From the IMG/VR virus record IMGVR_UViG_3300026519_000019, positions 1 through 46,654 of that record: a stretch of DNA of 46,654 nucleotides; one strand, given 5' to 3'. Made by a program: the position numbers and the translations under genes. This DNA comes from a virus. The stretch's first letter is position 1, and every line of letters starts with the position of its first letter. The notes under the pieces are model-generated. The model had not been told where the DNA came from, ran no database searches, and saw nothing but the letters and a program-made list of their open reading frames with translations. Shown here piece after piece: positions 13,485 to 22,049 of this stretch.

Positions 13485-14357
13485 ATGGCTAAAGTATTAC
13501 CAAGGACACGAGAAACACTTTCCGCAGGCGGGACTACAAGTGTGGCGCTAGGCGGTGCTGTGAGTGGAGCACAGGCTTTTTCTGCTAATGCTTCGGCAGG
13601 CCAGCGAATCGCTGTATGGTTTGAGGATGGAACTGCGCTCCAGTGGGGTATTTGGTATCTCGATGGTGCTGGCAACCTTGTTCAAGACAGATTCATTGGA
13701 TCTACTACTGGGAGCCAACTAACGCTTAGTGCAAGTGCAGAGGCATACTCAGCAGATTTGCCGACGGGGTATTCCGGGTTAGGTCACACAGCGCAGAACA
13801 CAGTTCAGGCTGTAGTTAATAAATACACACCGTTTACGGATAACTGGAGTGGTGCTTATTTCAATAACGCATTCTACTGCATAGCAGCGCACTACCCTGG
13901 GCCAGTAGATGGTGTAGCAACAGGTATCAGGTTCAGGTTACGCACGTCAGCTACCGCAGGTTCTGGCGCAAAAATACGCTGGGGGATCTATGAGCTCAAC
14001 GCTGATTACACACCAATCGGCCAGCCAATTGCAGAGACTGGGGACATATCACTAGAAATTGCTCCTGGATATATAGTTGCTAATTTTGGTGCTCCTGTAG
14101 AAGGATTATTCAATCGTGACCTGGCAGTCGGCTATCTATGGAACACAAACGCAGGTGCAACGATGCATAATTGCCGCAGACGCTATTGGACACCATTTGG
14201 TGTGGCTGGCGACACAACTAATATCGCTACAGCATTGCGCGACGGCACGAATAGAGTTGGGTGGACAACTATGCCAGATGCGGATACCGCTGTATGGAAT
14301 GCGGCCCCTGAAAATGCAGATCAGGCAGCTTTCTTCACTTTGCTGGAGTTGCAATAA
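13485..14357 (+). CDS. Appendage or fibre-like structural protein
   Basis: This 290-residue protein has an N-terminal beta domain (about residues 5-95). It holds RTRETLSAGGTTSVALGGA, GAQAF, a VWFEDGTALQWGIWYLDG strand pair and RFIGSTTGS. That is the recurrent small domain found in phage tail, neck and appendage proteins. The C-terminal 190 residues look like a jelly-roll-type module with repeated aromatic strands (GSGAKIRWGIYELNADYTP, ...TPFGVAGDTT). No convincing SD precedes the ATG, which lies 3 nt after the previous stop. Base composition rises in GC along the gene. It is the first gene of the second part of the window. Receptor binding is possible but unproven. Confidence 0.6.
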   Translation: MAKVLPRTRETLSAGGTTSVALGGAVSGAQAFSANASAGQRIAVWFEDGTALQWGIWYLDGAGNLVQDRFIGSTTGSQLTLSASAEAYSADLPTGYSGLGHTAQNTVQAVVNKYTPFTDNWSGAYFNNAFYCIAAHYPGPVDGVATGIRFRLRTSATAGSGAKIRWGIYELNADYTPIGQPIAETGDISLEIAPGYIVANFGAPVEGLFNRDLAVGYLWNTNAGATMHNCRRRYWTPFGVAGDTTNIATALRDGTNRVGWTTMPDADTAVWNAAPENADQAAFFTLLELQ

Positions 14358-14911
14358 TGGTTACACTGGCGAATAAATTCGGGCTTCCTGAGTACCTAGA
14401 AACTCTTGGCTACGAGGTGCACCAAGTTATCAACCATGATGGCACGGTAAGCGTCAGTCACTCAGGCGGCACGGAGAGCGAGATACAGGCAGCAATAGAT
14501 GCTTACGACCCGCTAATTCCAGCCCAGACAGATGCAATAAAACGAGTAAAATCTGCCGCTGATGAAGCTCGCCGACGTTACGCAAATCCAGAAAAAGATG
14601 GCATCTATCTCACCAAGGCGCAGCAGGCGACAGATTATTTGGCTGCGGTAGCCGCTAGTGGAGGCGTTGAGTTAGCAGACACGTCTGGCTATGAGTTCGT
14701 GGTAAGTGAGCAGCACGCAAGCAATTTCCAATCTGTGTCGGACGCTGCTAATTTCATCCTTGGTATGCGTAACAAATGGCTTGCAATTATGCTGGCAATC
14801 GAAGACATTGCACGTCCAGCAATTACCGAAATCAGCGCACTCACATCTGATGAGTGGCAGCGTGCTGAAGTTATTGCAGATAGCGCTGTGACTGGACTAG
14901 AGGCGACCTAG
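14357..14911 (+). CDS. Tail-fibre-assembly-like helical protein
   Basis: This 184-residue protein overlaps the preceding stop by one base (TAATG). The N-terminal 45 residues form a small beta segment (YEVHQVINHDGTVSVSHSGG). A helical part follows (DAIKRVKSAADEARRRYANPEKDGIYLTKAQQ) of a type often found in phage proteins encoded next to fibre genes. The C-terminal half is also helical (FILGMRNKWLAIMLAIEDIARPAI). It may be a fibre chaperone or a virion component. The family is not firmly recognised. Confidence 0.6.
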   Translation: MVTLANKFGLPEYLETLGYEVHQVINHDGTVSVSHSGGTESEIQAAIDAYDPLIPAQTDAIKRVKSAADEARRRYANPEKDGIYLTKAQQATDYLAAVAASGGVELADTSGYEFVVSEQHASNFQSVSDAANFILGMRNKWLAIMLAIEDIARPAITEISALTSDEWQRAEVIADSAVTGLEAT

Positions 14912-14912
14912 G

Positions 14913-15530
14913 ATGCCCGGTGCAGGCTGGGCAGAACTTGGCAAATACCCGCTTGGTGGGCCGTATAGTGTCTCGTCACCTAGTGGCACAACAATTTCAC
15001 CAGTGACGGCTTCCCTCGGTGTCACGGGTCAACCTGTATCACTGACCCAACCAAACATCATCACCCCTAGTTTAGGCGCAATATCAGTATCAGGTCAGAC
15101 AGTTGACATTACGTTTGGCAGATCAATATCACCATCGCCAGGTGCAATAACAATTAGTGGTCAATCTGCATCAATGTTTTTGTCAAAAAACATTGATCTA
15201 GTTACTGGATCAATTTCATTATCAGGTCAAGCTGTTGACATATTAGCTGATAAAGTGATTTCACCGTCATTGGAGGTGATGAGTGTTAATGGTCAAACGG
15301 TGATAGTAGATGTCCTTACCAGCATCAACCCAGCTACTGGCACGATATCGATAGTCGGCGAAACTGTCGATATAACGACGCTTCGCATAATCTCACCAAG
15401 TAGTGCTACACTATCAATTAATGGTCAATCTGTGACGGTTGGCGCCGTGTTTGTGCAGGTCAAAGAAACAGGTTTCATTTTCAAGCTTGTTGGACCACTC
15501 GTATCAGATTTGATAAAGGAGCTTATATAA
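14913..15530 (+). CDS. Beta-repeat structural protein
   Basis: This 205-residue protein is built from about six imperfect repeats of roughly 28-30 residues. The core is I-SPS-G-ISVSGQ-VDI: IITPSLGAISVSGQTV, SISPSPGAITISGQSA, NIDLVTGSISLSGQAV, and so on. The N-terminus (MPGAGWAELGKYPLGG) and the C-terminal helix (LKLVGPLVSDLIKELI-like) cap the array. Such repeats form stacked beta structures in phage fibres and head appendages. It starts 1 nt after the previous stop region (TAGGATG) and its stop is shared with the next start. It is probably surface exposed. Confidence 0.65.
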   Translation: MPGAGWAELGKYPLGGPYSVSSPSGTTISPVTASLGVTGQPVSLTQPNIITPSLGAISVSGQTVDITFGRSISPSPGAITISGQSASMFLSKNIDLVTGSISLSGQAVDILADKVISPSLEVMSVNGQTVIVDVLTSINPATGTISIVGETVDITTLRIISPSSATLSINGQSVTVGAVFVQVKETGFIFKLVGPLVSDLIKELI

Positions 15531-15790
15531 TGTGGCCATTTAAGTCGAAAATAATTGGCGCGCCTGTGTACATCAACTGCGGTCAAAAGTCTGCTGAATT
15601 CAGGAAAAAAAGGGCACGGTCCCGCATCGAAAACCTGACTGCGAAACTCGCACGACTGCACTCTCGCACAACGCCATTTTCTGAATTATCTCAAGAGATC
15701 GCAAATACAAAAGCGTCAATCAACGCTTGGTCAGACATTCTTGAGCTGGCAGAGCTGGAGCTAACTCAACAAGAACGGAGGGTTAACTAA
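15530..15790 (+). CDS. Small basic coiled-coil protein
   Basis: This 86-residue protein starts MWPFKSKIIGAPVYINCGQ and continues as a basic helix (KSAEFRKKRARSRIENLTAKLARL). A second helix follows (LSQEIANTKASINAWSDIL), suggesting a coiled-coil hairpin. Both start and stop overlap neighbouring genes by one base (TAATG), showing a tightly coupled operon. The function is unknown. In this place it could be an assembly factor for the appendage proteins on either side. Confidence 0.6.
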   Translation: MWPFKSKIIGAPVYINCGQKSAEFRKKRARSRIENLTAKLARLHSRTTPFSELSQEIANTKASINAWSDILELAELELTQQERRVN

Positions 15791-16224
15791 TGGCCTGGGT
15801 AGTCCATTCAAAATGGCTTGAGCGACATTTCGATGGCACTCAGCCACTTGATCTCGATGCCACGCTTGCGGGTGACACAATCAACCTCGGTATTGTGACA
15901 GAATCGGTGATCGATCCTGATGTCGATAACCTATACAGTGGACTCACCCCGGTGACCATTGGCACTGCATGGACCGGCCCTGTCGCTTTGGCTAACATCA
16001 CATGCGGTCTAACAGTAGGCCTTGATTTGTCATTTGACGCGGATGATCCCGCTGTTATTGCGCAAGATGCTGGAGGGTTCACCAATGGTCGAACTCTCGT
16101 GATTTATGAAGCGACAAACAGCTATATCATTGCCACTAGCATCGAAAGCGCTGCATTTGGTAATACCACAGGGTCTATTACAATCACACTGGACGCTAAT
16201 GGTGTGTGGGTGTTATCAATATGA
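15790..16224 (+). CDS. Hypothetical structural beta protein
   Basis: This 144-residue protein begins MAWVVHSKWLERHFDGTQPLDLDATLAG, with an aromatic start and short strands. It continues with Thr/Ile/Val-rich strands and ends NTTGSITITLDANGVWVLSI. The style is that of a small phage virion protein. It overlaps the next gene by 4 nt (ATGA at 16221-16224). I recognise no named family. Its position between the fibre-like genes and terL suggests a head- or appendage-associated role. Confidence 0.6.
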   Translation: MAWVVHSKWLERHFDGTQPLDLDATLAGDTINLGIVTESVIDPDVDNLYSGLTPVTIGTAWTGPVALANITCGLTVGLDLSFDADDPAVIAQDAGGFTNGRTLVIYEATNSYIIATSIESAAFGNTTGSITITLDANGVWVLSI

Positions 16225-16502
16225 AACCTATAATCGCACCAGTTACAGGAGCAGCTACTGCAAAAATATCGATTGATGCTGGTATTAGGTTGACAGTTTC
16301 AGCCGGAAAATTGACAGGCGCTGAAACTGTCACTTTCCAACTTGATGAAGAGGGTGTGTCAACATTAGGTGACTTGTATCAAGATGGCTCAATCCGTGAG
16401 CTGACCGCGACCCACAATGCGATCACAATACCCGGACCTATCGACCTGGAGGTCACGAAATCAGTGACGGCGGCAGCGGTCGGTGTGTACGCGAAAGGCT
16501 AA
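16221..16502 (+). CDS. Hypothetical small beta protein
   Basis: This 93-residue protein starts MKPIIAPVTGAATAKISIDAG and is made of alternating strands (GIRLTVSAGKLTGAETVTFQLDEEG). An in-frame GTG at 16206 is less likely, because the ATG at 16221 forms the standard ATGA overlap with the upstream stop. The pattern resembles small immunoglobulin-like or decoration-type phage proteins. It ends 4 nt before the second terL. No specific function can be given. Confidence 0.6.
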   Translation: MKPIIAPVTGAATAKISIDAGIRLTVSAGKLTGAETVTFQLDEEGVSTLGDLYQDGSIRELTATHNAITIPGPIDLEVTKSVTAAAVGVYAKG

Positions 16503-16506
16503 GCTA

Positions 16507-18123
16507 ATGGGTGTAATAGCATCAGCGATGGCATCCAGCGATGAGTATTACGCTGGTCAAATTGACCTGTTGCTTGCTGACGAGTGTTCTAAATTTTACG
16601 CTGATCCGCATGGTTGGGCTATGTGGGCGTTTGATTGGGACCATGGTGAACTGGAAGGCTTTACTGGTCCTGATACGTGGCAGCGTGACACATTAATTGA
16701 CATCGGAAAACAAGTCGCTGAGCGGGGTTTCGATGGCATTACACCCGTTGACCCAATCCGCGAGGCCACGGCGTCAGGCCACGGCATCGGTAAAAGTGCC
16801 CTTACTGCGTGGATCATTTTATGGATTATGTCAACGCGCCCTTATGCGAAAGGTATCGTCACCGCGAACACATCTGATCAGTTGCGAACAAAGACCTGGG
16901 GTGAACTCGGTAAGTGGAGGGCGCGCTGTATTGTTGGTCACTGGTTTGAATACAACAATGGTCGCGGGTCAATGTCTCTATATCACCACTCATGGCCAGA
17001 ATCGTGGCGCGTAGATGCCCAAACTTGTCGCGAGGAGAATTCTGAAGCGTTTGCGGGGCTGCATGCTGCAAACTCGACACCTTTTTATATTTTCGATGAG
17101 GCGAGTGCTGTCCCTGATAAAATATGGGAGGTTGCCGAAGGTGGGTTGACCGATGGTGAGCCGATGTTTTTTGTATTTGGCAATCCGACGCGTAACACTG
17201 GGAAGTTTCGGGAGTGCTTTAATCGGAGTAAGCATCGTTGGTCAGTGCGGCAGATAGACAGTCGGACTGCGAAGATGACCAACAAGAAACTCATCAAACA
17301 GTGGCTTGATGACTGGGGAGAAGATTCAGATTTCTTTAGGGTCCGGGTGTTGGGGCGGTTTCCGCGAGCAGGCGATACTCAATTTATACCCTCAGACGTG
17401 GTGTTTGATGCACAAAAGCGCGGACCTGGGCGATACTTAGGTGATGATCCATTGATCTGCGGTATTGATGTAGCACGCGGCGGCGATGATAATTGCATGA
17501 TTGGGTTTCGTCGTGGAAAAGACGCGAAATCGGAAAAAACGTATCGAATTCCTGGCGAGAAGTCGCGCAACAGTATGCATGTCATCAGCAAGATCACAAT
17601 GATTTTGGATCGGCATAAACCTGACGTAACATTTTTGGATGAGACAGGTATCGGTGGTCCTATGGTAGATCGCCTGGTGCAGCTTGGGTACCATGTCATT
17701 GGAGTAAATTTCGGTGGAAGAGCTGATGATGAAAAACACTTCGCTAATAAAACTGCCGAAATGGGGTTTAGGTGTCGCCAATGGTTGATGGAAGGTGGTG
17801 CGATAATCGATGATCCGCAATTAGAAGAAGAATTGACATCACGTGACTACTGGCATGATGACAAAGATCGTCTAGTGCTAGAGAAAAAGAAAGACATGAA
17901 GAAGAGGATCAAATGCTCGCCGGACTGGGCTGACCAATTGTATCTCACGTTCGCATATAATGTACCTGCTCGTGAGGTTCCTCGTGACCAACTCGACGCG
18001 GTGGTTCATGTACGCAATTCCGACACTGGTGACTATGACCCGCTAAGTGCCACGGATTCGTTTAGTGACTATGACCCGCTAAGTGCCACGGATTCGTTTA
18101 GTGACTATGACCCACTTGGCTGA
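16507..18123 (+). CDS. terL: Terminase large subunit (module 2)
   Basis: This 538-residue packaging motor has Walker A SGHGIGKSA (residues 90-98), Walker B FYIFDEAS (D197, E198) and coupling motif FGNPTRNTG (about 224-232). The nuclease acidic residues are D321 (GIDVARGGDD), D378/E379 (FLDETGIGG) and D473/D476 (DWADQLYL). An upstream in-frame GTG (16483) overlaps the previous gene; the ATG at 16507 with AAAGG about 8 nt before it is preferred. The C-terminus ends in a 12-residue repeat, DYDPLSATDSFS, present twice plus a partial copy. It belongs to a different TerL group from the one at 4141. No small subunit gene is recognisable next to it. Confidence 0.95.
   Translation: MGVIASAMASSDEYYAGQIDLLLADECSKFYADPHGWAMWAFDWDHGELEGFTGPDTWQRDTLIDIGKQVAERGFDGITPVDPIREATASGHGIGKSALTAWIILWIMSTRPYAKGIVTANTSDQLRTKTWGELGKWRARCIVGHWFEYNNGRGSMSLYHHSWPESWRVDAQTCREENSEAFAGLHAANSTPFYIFDEASAVPDKIWEVAEGGLTDGEPMFFVFGNPTRNTGKFRECFNRSKHRWSVRQIDSRTAKMTNKKLIKQWLDDWGEDSDFFRVRVLGRFPRAGDTQFIPSDVVFDAQKRGPGRYLGDDPLICGIDVARGGDDNCMIGFRRGKDAKSEKTYRIPGEKSRNSMHVISKITMILDRHKPDVTFLDETGIGGPMVDRLVQLGYHVIGVNFGGRADDEKHFANKTAEMGFRCRQWLMEGGAIIDDPQLEEELTSRDYWHDDKDRLVLEKKKDMKKRIKCSPDWADQLYLTFAYNVPAREVPRDQLDAVVHVRNSDTGDYDPLSATDSFSDYDPLSATDSFSDYDPLG
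18031..18113 (+). repeat. 36-bp tandem repeat at the end of terL
   Basis: The 36-nt unit starting GACTATGACCCGCTAAGTGC is present twice without change (18031-18066, 18067-18102), followed by an 11-nt partial copy. It encodes DYDPLSATDSFS, giving the terminase an acidic repeated tail. Identical copies point to recent slippage or duplication. Confidence 0.9.
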
Positions 18124-18161
18124 TATTATTATGGTTATTTCAATACTTAAAGGGCATTGAT

Positions 18162-18368
18162 ATGTGTGGCGGATCAGCACCTATACCACCCCCGCGGTTA
18201 CCAGAAGCAGAGCGCGTTCCAGCTCAGTCATCGAAGCGAAACGATACCGATGCACAAAGACGACGCAAAGCCGCAGGGCGCAGTAGTCGAAGCACCATAC
18301 TCACTGGCACACGTGGCGTGCAGGGTAACGGAGCAGCAACAGCAGTAAAGACCCTATTAGGGGAATAG
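18162..18368 (+). CDS. Small MCGG-type head protein
   Basis: This 68-residue protein begins MCGGSAPIPPPRLPEAER and continues with a basic DAQRRRKAAGRSSRSTILTGTRGV and a C-terminal KTLLGE. The pattern (MCGG, a proline-rich stretch, RRR, S-TILTG-RG, KTLLG) is characteristic of a small protein encoded just before the T7-type portal in many podoviruses. AAAGGG 8 nt upstream is the SD. Its function is not established; a role near the portal is likely from its constant neighbourhood. A rival ORF in another frame at 18157 lacks this pattern. Confidence 0.8.
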   Translation: MCGGSAPIPPPRLPEAERVPAQSSKRNDTDAQRRRKAAGRSSRSTILTGTRGVQGNGAATAVKTLLGE

Positions 18369-18369
18369 C

Positions 18370-20046
18370 ATGCCATCCATCAAAAGCTACAATAAGCGAC
18401 TTGAAGCGTTACGTTCTGAACGTAACACTTTCATTCCGTTGTGGCGTGAATTGTCGGATTACCATTTGGCTCATCGTGGTAGATTCCTCTCATCTGACCG
18501 AAACAAAGGTTTCAAGCGAAACACAAAGCAGATCAATAACACCAGCAGATTGGCATCACGCACACTGGCATCTGGCATGATGTCTGGAATTACATCTCCA
18601 GCACGCCCATGGTTTCGCCTTGGCACCGGTGACAAGCAGTTAGATGATGTGATGGCAGTTAAGTTGTGGCTGCATGAAGTGCAGACCATCATGTATAAGG
18701 TATATTCTGCGTCGAACTTCTATAATGCGCTGCATCAGTTGTATTCTGAACTTGGTGTATTTGGCACCGCCGTAATGGGTATATTCGAGGATTTCGAGAA
18801 CGTTATCTGGTGTAAACCGTACACAATTGGCAGCTATATGCTCGGCATGAACGGACAGAACATCAATGACACGATGTATCGTGAGTATGAATTATCAGTA
18901 GGTAAGACGGTTAAGCAGTTTGGGATTGATAATTGCAGTGATTCAGTGCAGAAACAGTGGAAAGATGGTAACACTGAAGCATGGGTGAAGATTGTCCATG
19001 CCATTGAGCCGAATGACGACCGGGATAATACCAGTGTCAAATCGAGTGACATGCCATTTCGTTCAGTTTATTACGAGGCTAATAAAGGTTCTCGTGACGC
19101 GCAGGATAAATTTTTACGTGAGTCGGGATTTCGAGAATACCCTGTAGTAGCCCCACGCTGGGATGTGACAGGCGAAGATGTCTATGCGACAGATTGCCCT
19201 GGGATCACTGCACTGGGCGATACGAAAGCGCTACAGCTTGCCGAGCGTCGCAAGTACCAGGCGATAGGTAAGCTGGTTAGTCCTCCGTTACAAGGTCCGT
19301 CCGCACTCAAGAACAAAATGAAAGGTGGTCAGCTCAGTTCAAACGACGTTATATGGCATTCAGACAGTAATAATGGCGGATTGCGTAGCATTTATGAGAA
19401 TTACAATCCGCGAATTGATGTTATAACTAGTGAGATACTGAATACAGAAAACCGCATTCAACGTGCATTCTATGAAGATTTGTTTTTGATGTTGGCCAAT
19501 ACTGATCGTCGGCAGATTACTGCGCGTGAAGTGGCCGAGAAGCATGAAGAAAAACTGCTGATGCTCGGTCCAGTTTTGGAGCGATTGCATAACGAACTAC
19601 TTGATCCGGCAATTGATCGCACGTTTAACATGCTGCAACGAAACGGCGTGCTACCGCTACCGCCGCCAGAACTACAGAATCGTGAACTTAATGTTGAATA
19701 CATCTCAGTGTTGGCACAAGCCCAGCGGCTGGTTAATACTGGTGCAATTGATCGAATTACCCAATTCACTGGATCAGTTGCGGCTGTTTGGCCTGCGGCT
19801 CGTCACAAAGTCAATATCAATCAGGCTGTTGATGATTATGCCGAAGCACTTGGTGTTAATCCATCCACCATCGTCAGTGATTCAGACGCACAAGATGCTG
19901 CTGCTGCTGAAGCAGAAATGCAGCAGAGGATGGCCGCGATTGAACAGGGTGAGACGTTGACCAATATGGCGAAGACTGCGTCTGAGACACCCATGGGGGA
20001 CAGTAATGCACTGGACACAATGATGGATAGGGCTGGAGTTTCATAA
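18370..20046 (+). CDS. Portal (head-tail connector), T7 type (module 2)
   Basis: This 558-residue protein has the size of the T7 gp8-like connector family (about 530-560 residues). It has the typical start RLEALRSERNTFIPLWRELSDYHL, then RTLASGMMSGITSPARPWFRL (about 55-75) and YSELGVFGTAVMGIFED (about 115-130). Further marks are LQLAERRKYQAIGKLVSPPLQGP (about 285-310) and TAREVAEKHEEKLLMLGPVLERL near the C-terminus. It forms the dodecameric channel joining head and tail and receiving the terminase. The gene starts 1 nt after the MCGG protein stop. It is unrelated by eye to the portal at 5745. Confidence 0.95.
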   Translation: MPSIKSYNKRLEALRSERNTFIPLWRELSDYHLAHRGRFLSSDRNKGFKRNTKQINNTSRLASRTLASGMMSGITSPARPWFRLGTGDKQLDDVMAVKLWLHEVQTIMYKVYSASNFYNALHQLYSELGVFGTAVMGIFEDFENVIWCKPYTIGSYMLGMNGQNINDTMYREYELSVGKTVKQFGIDNCSDSVQKQWKDGNTEAWVKIVHAIEPNDDRDNTSVKSSDMPFRSVYYEANKGSRDAQDKFLRESGFREYPVVAPRWDVTGEDVYATDCPGITALGDTKALQLAERRKYQAIGKLVSPPLQGPSALKNKMKGGQLSSNDVIWHSDSNNGGLRSIYENYNPRIDVITSEILNTENRIQRAFYEDLFLMLANTDRRQITAREVAEKHEEKLLMLGPVLERLHNELLDPAIDRTFNMLQRNGVLPLPPPELQNRELNVEYISVLAQAQRLVNTGAIDRITQFTGSVAAVWPAARHKVNINQAVDDYAEALGVNPSTIVSDSDAQDAAAAEAEMQQRMAAIEQGETLTNMAKTASETPMGDSNALDTMMDRAGVS

Positions 20047-20324
20047 TGGGAAACGACAGTTTTTATGACGAAAAACCTCAGAAAAAAAAACAAGATTTAG
20101 AAAGTCTTGCTGTTCAGCATTTCATGAAGTTTGAAGCTGGGCGCGAGTTCATGTGGAAGCATTTGCAACAGTGCGGTCTGTTTGAGAACATATTTCACAC
20201 AGATCCTATCAAGCACGCGTATAATGCAGGAAAAAGACAAGCTGGATTGCAAATTGAAAGTGATTTGAAAGAGTACGCGCCTGCGAGTTATATGAAAATG
20301 ATTGAGGAAAATTTAGATGGCTGA
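20046..20324 (+). CDS. Bbp19-like small structural protein
   Basis: This 92-residue protein overlaps the portal stop by one base and the scaffold start by 8 nt. It has the pattern ESLAVQHFMKFEAGREFMWKHL, FENIFHTDPIKHAYNAGKRQAG, then a KMIEEN helix. This resembles the small protein Bbp19 encoded between portal and scaffold in Bordetella phage BPP-1 and related podoviruses. Its exact role is not known; it may be a virion or assembly component. The identification relies on pattern and gene order. Confidence 0.7.
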   Translation: MGNDSFYDEKPQKKKQDLESLAVQHFMKFEAGREFMWKHLQQCGLFENIFHTDPIKHAYNAGKRQAGLQIESDLKEYAPASYMKMIEENLDG

Positions 20325-20976
20325 GAAAGCTGCAACAACGAGTGTTGAAACAGACACAAGTGGATATGAGTCAGTTGACGCAAAGACTGTCTTGACTGAT
20401 GAAACCACTGATACGAATTCTGACGCTGGTGAAAATTCATCTGTTAAGAATGCCGCAGGCGCTGATGAAAACTCAGACGCAGGCGACGCTGGTGAAAAAG
20501 ATAGTGATACACCTCCCGACACCTATGCCGACTTTGCCATGCCAGACGGTGTGACGCTGGATGAATCCGCTCTTTCAGAAGTTACTCCCATTTTCAAAGA
20601 ATTGGGGTTGAACCAAGAGCAGGCTCAAAAGCTGATCGATGTTTATGCAGCGCAGGTCCAGGCGGGTTCGCAGGCGCAGATCGACAACTTTAACCAGCTG
20701 ATGAGTGACTGGCGTGACAAATCAAGGAATGACAGTGAGTTCGGTGGAGACAAGTTTGAAGAAAATGTCAAAATCGCACAATCTGCCATCAACAAATATG
20801 GCACGCCGGAATTGAAACAGCTACTGGAAGAACACGGTGTGGGCAACCACCCTGAAGTTGTCCGGTTCATGGTTCGCATCGGTAAGACGCTGAAAGAAGA
20901 CGTACCAGGTTCTAGCGGTGCTGTGTCATCCAAAGCCGAAGACCGAGTGTCGTTACTTTATCCAAACAGTAAATAA
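20317..20976 (+). CDS. Scaffold protein (module 2)
   Basis: This 219-residue protein is very acidic at the N-terminus (about residues 1-75, rich in Thr, Asp, Glu and Ala). A helical segment follows at about 85-150 (LKELGLNQEQAQKLIDVYAAQV), then a region reading HPEVVRFMVRIGKTLKED near the C-terminus. This is the usual pattern of podovirus scaffolds encoded just before the capsid gene. It guides procapsid assembly. The start at 20317 overlaps the Bbp19-like gene, implying coupling. Confidence 0.85.
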   Translation: MAEKAATTSVETDTSGYESVDAKTVLTDETTDTNSDAGENSSVKNAAGADENSDAGDAGEKDSDTPPDTYADFAMPDGVTLDESALSEVTPIFKELGLNQEQAQKLIDVYAAQVQAGSQAQIDNFNQLMSDWRDKSRNDSEFGGDKFEENVKIAQSAINKYGTPELKQLLEEHGVGNHPEVVRFMVRIGKTLKEDVPGSSGAVSSKAEDRVSLLYPNSK

Positions 20977-20988
20977 CAGAGGTGCATC

Positions 20989-21987
20989 ATGGCTACATTA
21001 GGAAATACTTTTGTCGATCTGATCGACATTTATAAGCAGCAGGATGGGCGAGGTCAGTTTGTACCCATCATCGAAATGCTGCTGGAAATGAACCCGATGC
21101 TCGAAGATGCGATCGCCATCGAGTGTAACAAGGGCACTACTCACCTGCATACTGTGCGCTCGGGTCTTCCAAATGTTACGTGGGGTAAATTGTATCAAGG
21201 TATCCCGAACAGCAAAGGTAAGACTGCTCAGGTCGAAGATACCACTGGTTTTGTCGAGGGGCTGAGCACCATCGACAAGCGTCTGCTGGATCTGAGTACC
21301 AATGAGGGCGCAGTGCGTCTGTCGGAGGCTCAGGCGTATCTTGAGGCCATGGCCAATGAGGTCGCCACCAAAATGATCTACGGCAATAACGCATCTGACC
21401 CTGAAGAGTTCATGGGCTTCTCTCCGCGCTTCAACAGTTTGTCCGCCTCAAACGGCAATCAGATCATTGACTCCGGTGGTGTAGGTTCTGATAACACATC
21501 AATCTGGTTCGTGACCTGGGGTGATAACCAGTGCAGCGTGTTGTATCCGAAAGGCACGTCCGCTGGTGTGCAACGTGAAGACATGGGTCAGCAGCGTGTG
21601 CTCGACAGCGCAGGCAATGCGTACTATGCGATGGAAGAAAAGTTCACTCATCATATCGGTCTCGCAGTTAAAGACTGGCGTTATGTATCGCGTATCGCAA
21701 ACATCGACGTGTCCAATATGCAGGCTGGGTCTGTTGCACTGTACGACTTCATGCGCAAAGCGTATTACAAGTTGCAGAATCGTCGTGTAGCCGGTGGCAA
21801 GATTGCCATTTACTGCAACCGTGACGTGATGGAAGCGCTTGATGCTTTGGCCACGAACGCTGGCGCGTCTGACAGCTTCGTGCGACTGAAGCCGATGGAG
21901 ATCGAAGGTAAGGAAGTTTTGACTTATCGCGGCATCCCCATTCGTGAGACTGACGCCATCATCAATACTGAGGCGCGAGTGGTCTAA
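20989..21987 (+). CDS. Major capsid protein, BPP-1 Bbp17-like (module 2)
   Basis: This 332-residue protein begins MATLGNTFVDLIDIYKQQDG and contains GLPNVTWGKLYQGIPNSKG, LSEAQAYLEAMANEVATKMIYG, a long loop, and IAIYCNRDVMEALDALA. It ends EVLTYRGIPIRETDAI. This is the pattern of the BPP-1-type podovirus capsid protein with the HK97 fold. An AGAGGTG SD precedes it and a strong intrinsic terminator follows. It is the second capsid shell protein in the window and has no apparent similarity to the Mu gpT-like one at 10110. Confidence 0.92.
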   Translation: MATLGNTFVDLIDIYKQQDGRGQFVPIIEMLLEMNPMLEDAIAIECNKGTTHLHTVRSGLPNVTWGKLYQGIPNSKGKTAQVEDTTGFVEGLSTIDKRLLDLSTNEGAVRLSEAQAYLEAMANEVATKMIYGNNASDPEEFMGFSPRFNSLSASNGNQIIDSGGVGSDNTSIWFVTWGDNQCSVLYPKGTSAGVQREDMGQQRVLDSAGNAYYAMEEKFTHHIGLAVKDWRYVSRIANIDVSNMQAGSVALYDFMRKAYYKLQNRRVAGGKIAIYCNRDVMEALDALATNAGASDSFVRLKPMEIEGKEVLTYRGIPIRETDAIINTEARVV

Positions 21988-21999
21988 ATTAAAACCATT

Positions 22000-22027
22000 G
22001 GTGCCGAGGTGATGCTCGGCACCTTTT
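22000..22027 (+). terminator. Intrinsic terminator after capsid gene
   Basis: GGTGCCGAG (22000-22008) pairs perfectly with CTCGGCACC (22015-22023) across a 6-nt loop, followed by TTTT. It lies 12 nt after the capsid stop. It probably sets the level of downstream transcription relative to capsid mRNA, since the next genes run in the same direction. Confidence 0.85.
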
Positions 22028-22049
22028 CAACATTTTGGAGATCAATACA

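Noticed and set aside
13485-14357. Possible diversity-generating retroelement target, suggested by BPP-1 likeness
   Set aside because: No reverse transcriptase gene, template repeat or C-type lectin variable end is visible in the window.
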